From positions 1 to 64,000 of the forward strand of contig JAGRJR010000006.1 of the NCBI GenBank assembly GCA_020442635.1: a DNA stretch of 64,000 nucleotides, given 5' to 3'. Positions 1-7,541 of this stretch are shown here, piece after piece. Positions within the stretch are counted from its first letter, which is position 1. Each line of letters starts with the position of its first letter. The notes beneath the pieces are model-generated. The model saw only the letters and a program-made list of their open reading frames with translations, had not been told where the DNA came from and did no database searches. Source of the stretch: Lysobacterales bacterium. GTDB lineage: Bacteria; Pseudomonadota; Gammaproteobacteria; Xanthomonadales; Marinicellaceae. The translations under genes and the position numbers were made by a program.

Positions 1-9
1 AAAATAAGG

Positions 10-41
10 GTAACAGAAAAGGTACTTTTATTTTCTGTTAC
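10..41. repeat. perfect 11-bp inverted repeat at the window edge
   Basis: GTAACAGAAAA (10-20) and TTTTCTGTTAC (31-41) are exact reverse complements around a 10-nt loop. It may be the terminator of a gene outside the window or of adk, but no clean T-tract follows on either strand, so the role is open. Confidence 0.4.
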
Positions 42-71
42 AAAAGGAAAAACAGAATAAATGTTCGGCAA

Positions 72-96
72 GGTTGCTGGAGGATCGCCGGCAACC
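72..96 (-). terminator. probable adk terminator hairpin
   Basis: GGTTGCTGG (72-80) and CCGGCAACC (88-96) form a 9-bp stem with one mismatch around a 7-nt loop, just past the adk stop codon. The run after it on the minus strand is only weakly T-rich, so the assignment rests on position and stem. Confidence 0.45.
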
Positions 97-119
97 TGTG
101 CTAACTGATCGGGTATGAG

Positions 120-683
120 TTAGAATCTCAGAACAGCTTGAATACGTTGTTGCACGTCTTCAATGCTGCCTTTACCGAGGATTTCGGTGACAATGTCTTG
201 TTTTTTGTAGAAGTCAGCAACTGGAGCGGTTTGTTCTTTGTAAACGTTCAAACGGTTTCTGACCACTTCTTCAGTGTCATCGGTACGGCCTTCAATTTCA
301 GCGCGTTTGGCGATTCTGGCTACCACTTCATCAGGATCAACTTCAATCAACAAAGCGTGATCCAAGGTGATTTCAAGTTCCTGTAACAATGTTTCCAGCA
401 TTTGAGCCTGTTCAACATTTCTGGGGAAACCATCAAGAATGAATCCATGTTGGGCATCATCTTCTGACAAGCGTTCCTTTAACATACCTAACACAATTTC
501 ATCAGACACCAAATCCCCTTTGTCCATCACTTCTTTGGCCGCTAACCCCAGTTCGGTTTTGGCTGCAATGGCACCACGTAATAAATCACCGGTTGAAATA
601 TGTGGAATGTTGAGTTTTTCGATGATGAGTTTGGCTTGTGTGCCTTTGCCGCTACCTGGAGCGCCTAATAATACGATTCTCAT
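120..683 (-). CDS. adk: adenylate kinase, short form
   Basis: Adenylate kinase interconverts ATP + AMP and 2 ADP in the cytoplasm and balances the adenylate pool. From the start at 683 the protein is 187 aa and opens MRIVLLGAPGSGKGTQ, containing the P-loop GAPGSGKGT. The AMP-binding segment STGDLLR and the motif DGFPRN are intact. The LID is the short type, without the inserted Cys4/His zinc domain, which explains a length below the ~214 aa of the E. coli enzyme. The reading frame extends upstream to 737 by 18 residues with no family similarity, so the internal ATG preceded by AAAGAG is preferred. The gene stands alone on the minus strand, divergent from the phosphofructokinase. Confidence 0.96.
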   Translation of the reverse strand: MRIVLLGAPGSGKGTQAKLIIEKLNIPHISTGDLLRGAIAAKTELGLAAKEVMDKGDLVSDEIVLGMLKERLSEDDAQHGFILDGFPRNVEQAQMLETLLQELEITLDHALLIEVDPDEVVARIAKRAEIEGRTDDTEEVVRNRLNVYKEQTAPVADFYKKQDIVTEILGKGSIEDVQQRIQAVLRF

Positions 684-915
684 AGTTTGCTCTTTGTTGA
701 AAAGTTGTTTCAAAAACCTGGAGATTGATTTTATCATGATGATTAGATTTATAGATTAGAGGTCATGCAATCAGGCTTTTAATCAGGTAAAATTCTGTGC
801 CTGAAGCAAAGCGTTTCAATCAAATTGGGTCTTTGAACTAAAAAACGTGCTACAGTACACGCACAAAGCAGTTTAGTCAATACGTACCTCAAAATAACAA
901 GCAAGGATAAAACTT

Positions 916-2175
916 ATGTCTAAGAAAAATGCCCTTTATTGCCAGTCTGGTGGTGTCACCGCCGTGATCAATGCCACCGCCTGTGGCGTGATTGAAGCAG
1001 CCAGAAAAAGCCCAGCGGTTGGTACTGTGTTTGGTGCCAAAAATGGCATCATTGGGGTGCTGCGAGAAGAGCTGATCGATACGGCACAACACAGTGATGA
1101 AGACATCGCGGCTTTGCGCCATACTCCGGGAGGGGCTTTTGGTTCTTGTCGCTATAAGCTTAAAGACATGGAAGCGCAAAAAGCGGAGTATGAACGTTTG
1201 ATAGATGTATTCAAAGCACATAATATTGGTTATTTTCTCTACAACGGTGGTGGTGATTCATCGGATACGGCTTTTAAGGTTTCACAAATGGCCAAAGCAC
1301 GCGGTTTGGATGTAACTTGCATTGGCGTACCCAAAACCATTGATAATGATTTACCGGTCACGGATACCTGCCCTGGTTTTGGTACCACTGCAAAATACAT
1401 TGCAACATCAATCATGGAAGCCAGCCTGGATGTTGAATCAATGGCTGAAAGTTCTACCAAGGTGTTTATTCTTGAGGTGATGGGAAGACATGCTGGTTGG
1501 ATTGCTGCGGCTGGGGGCTTGGCTGCTAAGAATCATGATGAGCCGCCCCAAATCATCTTGTTTCCAGAGATTCCATTTGATCAACAGGCCTTTCTGGAGC
1601 GGGTGAAATGGTCAGTTGAAAATCACGGGTATTGTTCTGTTGTTGTTTCTGAAGGTGTGCGAAATCCAGATGGCAAATTTCTGGCTGATGCTGGTACCAT
1701 CGATGCTTTTGGTCATGCACAACTGGGTGGAGTGGCTTCGGTGATTGCGCAAATGGTTAAAGACAATTTGGGTTACAAATACCATTATGCCATCAGCGAT
1801 TATTTACAACGTTCGGCCCGTCATTTGGGGTCAAAGACGGATTTGGAACAAGCTTATGCGGTTGGTGAGAAAGCCATTGAGTTGGCTGTAGCGGGTCGAA
1901 ACTCGGTAATGCCAATCATCAAAAGGCTGCAAGATGAACCTTATCAGTGGGAAATCGCCACAGCGGAGTTGAAAGATTTGGCCAATGTAGAAAAAATGCT
2001 CCCGCGAGATTTCATCACTGAAGATGGTTTTGGTATCACTGATGCCTGTCGTCGTTACATGCAACCATTGATTGCCGGCGAAGCTTATCCCCCGTACAAT
2101 GATGATGGTTTACCAGATTATGTACGTTTGTCACAAAACTTGGTTGAGAAAAAACTTCCAGCATTTGACATTTGA
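916..2175 (+). CDS. pfp: pyrophosphate-dependent 6-phosphofructokinase
   Basis: Phosphorylates fructose 6-phosphate reversibly with PPi instead of ATP in glycolysis/gluconeogenesis. The 419-aa protein opens with the glycine-rich phosphate site (CQSGGVTAVIN), has GGGDSSDTA where ATP enzymes carry GGDGS, then VPKTIDNDL, whose Lys marks PPi-type enzymes, and the sugar-binding MGRHAGW. The length fits the non-allosteric PPi group (about 400-420 aa). It is the first gene of a plus-strand run: the nucleotide-sugar dehydrogenase ATG follows its TGA directly with no gap. PPi specificity is inferred from family motifs. Confidence 0.93.
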   Translation: MSKKNALYCQSGGVTAVINATACGVIEAARKSPAVGTVFGAKNGIIGVLREELIDTAQHSDEDIAALRHTPGGAFGSCRYKLKDMEAQKAEYERLIDVFKAHNIGYFLYNGGGDSSDTAFKVSQMAKARGLDVTCIGVPKTIDNDLPVTDTCPGFGTTAKYIATSIMEASLDVESMAESSTKVFILEVMGRHAGWIAAAGGLAAKNHDEPPQIILFPEIPFDQQAFLERVKWSVENHGYCSVVVSEGVRNPDGKFLADAGTIDAFGHAQLGGVASVIAQMVKDNLGYKYHYAISDYLQRSARHLGSKTDLEQAYAVGEKAIELAVAGRNSVMPIIKRLQDEPYQWEIATAELKDLANVEKMLPRDFITEDGFGITDACRRYMQPLIAGEAYPPYNDDGLPDYVRLSQNLVEKKLPAFDI

Positions 2176-3438
2176 ATGGTTGAAAAACACACAAAAATAG
2201 CAGTTATTGGACTGGGTTATGTGGGCCTGCCCCTGGCTGTAGCCTTAGCAAAACATTATCAAGTCGTTGGCTATGACATCAGCCAACCACGGGTAGATGA
2301 GTTAAACCAAAACCAAGACCACACGCAAGAAGTCAGCAGTGAGGCCTTGCAAGCGGCCAAAAATTTGAAGTTTACCGCTGATGAGATAGGCATCGCGGAA
2401 GCCAATCATTACATCATCACTGTTCCAACCCCGGTTGATGAAAACAACACGCCAGACTTAACCCCTTTGATTCAGGCTTCAGAGACCATTGGTGCCTTGT
2501 TAACTCGTGGAGATACCGTTATTTATGAGTCAACAGTCTATCCAGGTGCTACCGAAGGTATATGTGCCAAAATCTTGGCGGCACGGAGTGGTTTAAGGCT
2601 GAATGACGGCTTCTTTTTGGGGTACTCGCCGGAAAGAATTAACCCAGGTGATAAAGTCAATACGCTGTCATCCATCGTCAAAGTTGTGGCTGGTTCAAAT
2701 AATCAAACGGCCAGAAAAATCAATGCCATTTACCAAAAAATTGTCAGTGCTGGCACTCATCTGGCACCTTCCATCAAAGTGGCCGAGGCGGCCAAGGCGA
2801 TTGAAAATACCCAGCGAGATCTAAACATTGCTTTTATGAATGAGCTGTCGATGATGTTTCATGAAATGGATATTGATGTGTTGGACGTGATCGAAGCGGC
2901 CTCCACCAAATGGAACTTTCTTAAATTCACACCAGGATTGGTAGGCGGTCATTGTATTGGCGTTGACCCTTATTATTTGATTCACAAATCGCAACAAAAA
3001 GGCTATTTTCCACAATTGATAACCACTGCCAGGCGCATTAATGAAAGCATGAGTGCTTATGTTTGTGAACGCATATTAAAACTGATGGCACTGAAACAAA
3101 AACACATTGTTGATGCCAAGGTGTTGATCATGGGGTTAACCTTCAAAGAAAACTGTCCGGACTTGCGTAATACCCGGGTGGTTGAAATCGTTGCACAATT
3201 ACAAAAATACCATGCCAATATTTCAGTTTATGACCCCTGGGTTGATACCAAAGAAGCTGAACAGTTGAACCAGCCGATGATTAACCAACCAAAACAAGGT
3301 CATTACGATTTGGTGGTGTTGGCAGTCGCACATCGGCAATTTGAGCAGGTCAATCCAAGAAACTATTTGAAGTCAGATGGTGTGTTATTTGATTTGAAAG
3401 GACTGTTGCCAGAAGCGTGGGTTGACGAGCGGTTATGA
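2176..3438 (+). CDS. UDP-N-acetylhexosamine-type nucleotide-sugar 6-dehydrogenase (TviB/WbpA/WbpO group)
   Basis: Oxidises C6 of a UDP-sugar, most likely UDP-GlcNAc or UDP-GalNAc, to the uronic acid with two NAD+, supplying polysaccharide synthesis. The 420-aa protein has the N-terminal Rossmann motif IGLGYVGLPL (about residues 11-20), the PTPVDENNTPDL stretch typical of the TviB group, the YSPERINPGD motif, and the catalytic-Cys loop GGHCIGVDPYYL near residue 258. Its ATG directly abuts the stop of pfp and its stop overlaps the following epimerase start (ATGA), so the three are probably one transcript with coupled translation. The exact sugar cannot be told from sequence alone; a UDP-glucose dehydrogenase is less likely. 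Confidence 0.9.
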   Translation: MVEKHTKIAVIGLGYVGLPLAVALAKHYQVVGYDISQPRVDELNQNQDHTQEVSSEALQAAKNLKFTADEIGIAEANHYIITVPTPVDENNTPDLTPLIQASETIGALLTRGDTVIYESTVYPGATEGICAKILAARSGLRLNDGFFLGYSPERINPGDKVNTLSSIVKVVAGSNNQTARKINAIYQKIVSAGTHLAPSIKVAEAAKAIENTQRDLNIAFMNELSMMFHEMDIDVLDVIEAASTKWNFLKFTPGLVGGHCIGVDPYYLIHKSQQKGYFPQLITTARRINESMSAYVCERILKLMALKQKHIVDAKVLIMGLTFKENCPDLRNTRVVEIVAQLQKYHANISVYDPWVDTKEAEQLNQPMINQPKQGHYDLVVLAVAHRQFEQVNPRNYLKSDGVLFDLKGLLPEAWVDERL

Positions 3439-4403
3439 CCATTTTGGTCACGGGCGCTGCTGGATTTATTGGTAGCTTCGTATGTGAAAAACTGTTGGGA
3501 ACTGAACACACCGTTATTGGCATTGATAACCTCAATAACAGTTATGATGTTAATTTAAAACGAGCGCGGTTGCACCGACTGGATCATCCCAAATTTCAAT
3601 TTTTCAAACAGGACATCACAGAAAGTGGTGGATTGGCCGAAATTTTCAAGCAAAATCACATTGCCTCAGTCATACACCTGGCAGCTGAAGCGGGTGTGAC
3701 CCAGGGAGAGGAAAAACCCGAACAATTTATCAACAGTAACATTGTGGGTTTTGGCCATGTGTTGGAAAATTGTCGCCATCATTCGATCAAACACTTGATT
3801 TACGCCTCAACCGCCGCTGTATACGGAGACAACGAGGATTTCCCTGTAACCGAAAACAGTAACTCAGATCAACCTTTAACCTTATATGGGGCTACCAAAA
3901 AGGCCAATGAGGTGCTGGCAAACAGTTATGCGGAACAGTTTGCTATGCGCATCACGGGTTTGCGGTTTTTTTCGGTGTATGGCCCCTGGGCCAGGCCGGA
4001 TATGGCGCTGTGTAAATTCACCCGACAAATCATGCAAAACGAACCAATTAAGCTTCATAACAAGGGTAACCACACCCGTGATATGATTTATATCGATGAT
4101 TTGGTTGATGCAATTACTGTTGTCTGGTCAGAAACTGGCGTGAAAGCAACTGAAAAAAAACACCAAATCTATAATATAGGTAACCAACAAGCAATTGGAC
4201 TAAAACAAATGGTTCAAGTGCTTGAACAACAACTGGGCAAACACACTGAACACCATTTGGTGCCTTTACAAAAGGGAGAAATCATTGATAACCAGGCTGA
4301 TGCTTCAAAATTTTATCGGCGCTTTGGTATCATGCCAAAAGTTGCTTTTGAACAAGGTGTAGAAAAATTCTTACAATGGTATCGTGAGTACCACCAACAA
4401 TAA
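3435..4403 (+). CDS. NAD-dependent nucleotide-sugar epimerase/dehydratase
   Basis: An extended-SDR enzyme, probably a 4-epimerase acting on the product of the preceding dehydrogenase (a UDP-hexuronate or N-acetylhexosaminuronate). The 322-aa protein begins with the NAD-binding GAAGFIG at residues 7-13, carries STAAVYGD, and has the catalytic YGATK (Y-x3-K) followed by KANE. The closest groups I recognise are UDP-glucuronate 4-epimerases and TviC/WbpP-like enzymes. It overlaps the dehydrogenase by 4 nt and its 3' end overlaps dinB by 20 nt. Together the two sugar genes form a compact uronic-sugar precursor module, but no glycosyltransferase or polymerase lies next to them. Confidence 0.87.
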   Translation: MTILVTGAAGFIGSFVCEKLLGTEHTVIGIDNLNNSYDVNLKRARLHRLDHPKFQFFKQDITESGGLAEIFKQNHIASVIHLAAEAGVTQGEEKPEQFINSNIVGFGHVLENCRHHSIKHLIYASTAAVYGDNEDFPVTENSNSDQPLTLYGATKKANEVLANSYAEQFAMRITGLRFFSVYGPWARPDMALCKFTRQIMQNEPIKLHNKGNHTRDMIYIDDLVDAITVVWSETGVKATEKKHQIYNIGNQQAIGLKQMVQVLEQQLGKHTEHHLVPLQKGEIIDNQADASKFYRRFGIMPKVAFEQGVEKFLQWYREYHQQ

Positions 4404-5469
4404 CAAGCCCCCAATCCGTAAAATCATCCATGTTGATATGGACTGTTTTTATGCGGCGATAGAAGCGCGTGATTTTCCACACCTCAGAGGAAAGCCGATA
4501 GCTGTAGGCGGCCAGCCTGACAAACGCGGTGTGGTTGCCACCTGTTCTTACGAAGCACGTGCCTTTGGCATCCATTCAGCCATGCCGATGGCTCAAGCGA
4601 TTAAAAAGTGCCCACAATTAATTATTCAGCCGGTACGCATGTCAGTTTACCAACAGGAATCGAAAGGCATCAAAGCCATATTTAAAAAATTCACAGAAAC
4701 CATTCAGCCTTTGTCATTAGATGAGGCTTTTTTAGATGTAACTGGCTCAAAGCTTTGTCATGGTAGCGCCACTTTGATTGCCCAACAAATCAGGCAGGAA
4801 ATTTTTACCCGACATCAATTGACAGCCTCTGCAGGCATTGCTCCCAACAAGTTTTTGGCGAAAATTGCCAGTGATTGGAATAAGCCCAATGGCCAATTTG
4901 TGGTGACACCTGAGGCCATCGATGATTTTGTTAAGAATTTACCGGTTAAAAAAATTTATGGTGTGGGTAAGGTGACTGCCAAAAAGATGCACGACATGGG
5001 CCTCCATACTTGTGCTGATTTACAACAAATGACCCAACAACAATTGCAGCAACGCTTTGGTGTGTTTGGACAAACCTTGTATCAATTGTGTCGGGGTATT
5101 GACCATCGACCTGTCAGGACATTCACAGAGCGAAAATCGGTCAGTGTGGAAGACACCTTTTTACATGACATCCCTGACGTAAATACTTGCATCAAAGAGT
5201 GTGACAGGTTGTTTAACATGCTGGTTACCAGACATGAAAAAGCCAGTAAAAAACAGAACATCAGCATCAAAGCCCTGTACGTCAAAATTAAGTTCAAAGA
5301 TTTTCAAACTACCACTGCCCAAATCACTTATCAAAAGCTTGATCTGGACGCCTACAAACAATTGGTGCACACCGCTTGGCAACGACAAAAGAAACCAGTG
5401 CGGCTGTTGGGGCTAGGCATTCAATACCAAAGCAATAGTGGGGTAGAACAAATTGATTTGGGGTTTTAA
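4384..5469 (+). CDS. dinB: DNA polymerase IV (Y family)
   Basis: Error-prone translesion polymerase without proofreading. The 361-aa product has the palm motif HVDMDCFYAAIE, with the first catalytic Asp pair, SYEARAFG, and PLSLDEAFLD with the second acidic pair, followed by the helix-hairpin-helix region (KKIYGVGKVTAKKM) and a little-finger domain. Length matches the family (~350-360 aa). The start is a GTG at 4384 inside the epimerase gene; no Shine-Dalgarno is obvious and the next ATG (4438) would cut into the palm motif, so translation probably depends on coupling. No LexA box is visible; its place behind sugar genes suggests constitutive co-transcription. Confidence 0.94.
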   Translation: MSTTNNNKPPIRKIIHVDMDCFYAAIEARDFPHLRGKPIAVGGQPDKRGVVATCSYEARAFGIHSAMPMAQAIKKCPQLIIQPVRMSVYQQESKGIKAIFKKFTETIQPLSLDEAFLDVTGSKLCHGSATLIAQQIRQEIFTRHQLTASAGIAPNKFLAKIASDWNKPNGQFVVTPEAIDDFVKNLPVKKIYGVGKVTAKKMHDMGLHTCADLQQMTQQQLQQRFGVFGQTLYQLCRGIDHRPVRTFTERKSVSVEDTFLHDIPDVNTCIKECDRLFNMLVTRHEKASKKQNISIKALYVKIKFKDFQTTTAQITYQKLDLDAYKQLVHTAWQRQKKPVRLLGLGIQYQSNSGVEQIDLGF

Positions 5470-5511
5470 ACAAACATCTCGGTAATAGGCTTGCCATAAA
5501 AAACCAATACT

Positions 5512-5540
5512 TTGAATTCAGTACATTTTAAAACTATACT
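5512..5540 (+). promoter_or_regulatory. sigma-70-like promoter for the secreted protein at 5572
   Basis: TTGAAT (5512-5517) and TATACT (5535-5540) are separated by exactly 17 bp, 32 bp ahead of the start codon at 5572. Both hexamers deviate little from consensus. Confidence 0.6.
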
Positions 5541-5571
5541 GGTTGTAATTTTGAAATAGGGGTTGGGTTTT

Positions 5572-6342
5572 ATGAAATACCGTATTTTCGTTGTTTTGTT
5601 GGTGTTTTTGGCATCATTCAAGCTACAAGCTCAGTGTAGCTTCAATAACTTTTTTCATTCAAGCCTCACTTTGGTAGAGAACCAAACCGCCACAGCACAA
5701 TGCGTGCAAGGTGGACAATTTGTCAGCATACCTGTGGTCACGGGTGAAACTTATGCACTTTCAACCTGTAACAGCAGTTCCGGTGGTGACTCTCAAATTA
5801 CGGCTTTTAACAGCACCAACACCGCGACTTCAGTCGCCTATGACGATGATACCTGTGCTGTGTTTTCATCAGTAAGCTATGAAGCCACTTTTACGGGTAA
5901 CTTATACACGCAGGTCAATGAATACAACTGTGTGAGTTCCACGACTTGTTTTACTCTGGATGCGACCTGTATATCCTGTGGTTCGGGGCCAGATGTTTGT
6001 AGCTATGCCTTGGAATTATTTGACTCTTTTGGGGATGGTTGGAATGGCGCCAGTTTGGCTGTCAGTGTCAATGGTTCGCCGTTCAACAACTACACCCTGA
6101 CCAATGGTTTTTCAGGCAACTTTGTCTTCTCCATCAGTCCATTGGAGGAAGTGGTTTTCAGTTTTAATAACGGAACTCACGATGCAGAAATATCCTACAA
6201 CATCTATAAAAACCCCGATTTAAACAACCCTATCTTTGCCGCTGATTATAGCGCAGGACCCGTGCCAACCGGCGATGTGTTCAGCGCCACCTGTGGAGAA
6301 ATCCCGATTTTCGCTAATGGATTTGAGGAGATAGTTCCGTAA
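5572..6342 (+). CDS. secreted Cys-rich protein with DGWNGA-type domain and C-terminal GFE motif
   Basis: Function unknown. The first ~20 residues after the ATG at 5572 are a clear Sec signal (MKYRIFVVLLVFLASF...AQC). Two parts follow: a Cys/Thr-rich N-terminal half with many paired cysteines, and a second half containing DSFGDGWNGASL, a motif seen in secreted, often calcium-dependent adhesion-type modules of marine bacteria. The C-terminus is PIFANGFEEIVP, matching a motif recurring in other exported proteins of this window. The frame opens at a TTG (5563), but the ATG at 5572 behind AGGGG is the better start and gives 256 aa. It is monocistronic: a promoter upstream and a terminator after it. 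Confidence 0.8.
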   Translation: MKYRIFVVLLVFLASFKLQAQCSFNNFFHSSLTLVENQTATAQCVQGGQFVSIPVVTGETYALSTCNSSSGGDSQITAFNSTNTATSVAYDDDTCAVFSSVSYEATFTGNLYTQVNEYNCVSSTTCFTLDATCISCGSGPDVCSYALELFDSFGDGWNGASLAVSVNGSPFNNYTLTNGFSGNFVFSISPLEEVVFSFNNGTHDAEISYNIYKNPDLNNPIFAADYSAGPVPTGDVFSATCGEIPIFANGFEEIVP

Positions 6343-6365
6343 ACTGGTTTTTAACTGTACATAAA

Positions 6366-6388
6366 AAAGGCCGCATCAAGCGGCCTTT
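6366..6388. terminator. bidirectional terminator between the secreted protein and rpoH
   Basis: AAAGGCCGC (6366-6374), loop ATCAA, GCGGCCTTT (6380-6388): a perfect 9-bp stem with A/T flanks, located between convergent genes. Confidence 0.88.
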
Positions 6389-6412
6389 CTAATAATTTCT
6401 AAACAGCAACTC

Positions 6413-7267
6413 TTAAGCCACCATTTGTGTTTTGAGTTTTTTCAACGCGACCGCTTCTAGCTGTCTGATGCGTTCGGCTGATACGTTGTATTTGGCAGCC
6501 AGGTCTTGCAGGGTGGCTTTTTTGTCGACTAACCAGCGGCTTTGGATGATGTCCAGTGAACGCTCATCCAATTTGTCTAAACCCTTGAATAAAGCACTGT
6601 GGTTTTTATCTGTTTCAGTTTCCTTAATCAGGCTTGCTTCCGGTGTCGGTGCTGAACTGGTCAACCAGGCTTGTGGCGAATAATTATTTTCATCGTCATC
6701 ATCGGTGGGCAGATCAAATGAAACATCTTGCCCATGCAAGCGAGACTCCATTTCCACCACCACTTCTGGACTGACGTCCAAATCTTTGGCTACCTGATTC
6801 ACTTCGTCGTGGGTAAACCAACCCAAACGTTTTTTATTTTTTCTCAGGTTGAAAAACAGCTTTCTGTGAGCCTTGGTGGTCGCCACTTTCAAAATACGCC
6901 AGTTTTTCAAAATGTATTCGTGTATTTCAGCTCGAATCCAGTGCACAGCAAAGGAAACCAAACGGACTTTGTGGTCTGAGTTAAAGCGTTTGATGGCTTT
7001 CATCAGGCCAATGTTGCCTTCCTGAATCAGGTCACCAACAGGTAAGCCGTAACCGGAATAGCCTTTGGCCACATAGACAACAAAGCGCAGGTGAGACATC
7101 ACCAGTGCATGAGCTGCATCCAGGTCATTTTCATCGCGCACGCGGTCAGCAAGGAATCGCTCCTCTTCAACCGACAGCACGGGAATTTGATTAACTGTGT
7201 TGATGTATGACTCCAATGAACCAGTCATTGAAGGGACAGGTAAGTTTTTTATAGTTTCTTCAGTCAT
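6413..7267 (-). CDS. rpoH: RNA polymerase heat-shock sigma factor (sigma-32)
   Basis: Directs RNA polymerase to heat-shock promoters. The 284-aa protein has the expected regions: 1.2 ([20 protein letters not shown]), 2 with [15 protein letters not shown] and the -10 recognition helix, the RpoH-specific box around [10 protein letters not shown], and region 4 ending in a helix-turn-helix ([16 protein letters not shown]). Length is the family norm. The ATG at 7267 has GGAG upstream. It lies convergent with the secreted-protein gene. In other gammaproteobacteria its mRNA leader and region 2/box control translation and FtsH turnover; a small hairpin at 7352-7374 lies upstream, but no thermosensor can be asserted. 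Confidence 0.95.
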   Translation of the reverse strand: MTEETIKNLPVPSMTGSLESYINTVNQIPVLSVEEERFLADRVRDENDLDAAHALVMSHLRFVVYVAKGYSGYGLPVGDLIQEGNIGLMKAIKRFNSDHKVRLVSFAVHWIRAEIHEYILKNWRILKVATTKAHRKLFFNLRKNKKRLGWFTHDEVNQVAKDLDVSPEVVVEMESRLHGQDVSFDLPTDDDDENNYSPQAWLTSSAPTPEASLIKETETDKNHSALFKGLDKLDERSLDIIQSRWLVDKKATLQDLAAKYNVSAERIRQLEAVALKKLKTQMVA

Positions 7268-7351
7268 TTTTATACTCCAATCTTACATGGCTTAATAGCC
7301 CATGTGATGAGGATTTAGATGATCTATTTGACAGTAGAGCATCTGATTAGT

Positions 7352-7374
7352 TCCGTCCTCAATTGAGCAACGGA
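7352..7374. repeat. stem-loop upstream of rpoH
   Basis: TCCGT (7352-7356) pairs with ACGGA (7370-7374) around the palindrome CTCAATTGAG. It sits 85 nt ahead of rpoH in the 274-bp gap to sppA. It could be an operator or a leader structure; nothing else in this gap was recognised. Confidence 0.35.
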
Positions 7375-7541
7375 GCAGCGATTATAGCACTTCAAAACAT
7401 GAAGTCAAATAGGCCAGATGTCCTACAGCCTCGCACCGCTACCATTGCTTGATTGATCAAGTATTAAGGTAAACCAGAGGCAGTCATTTTTATGTGAAAA
7501 CAAACTTAAATAGTGGTTGTTTTACGCTGCTCGAGAAGCGT

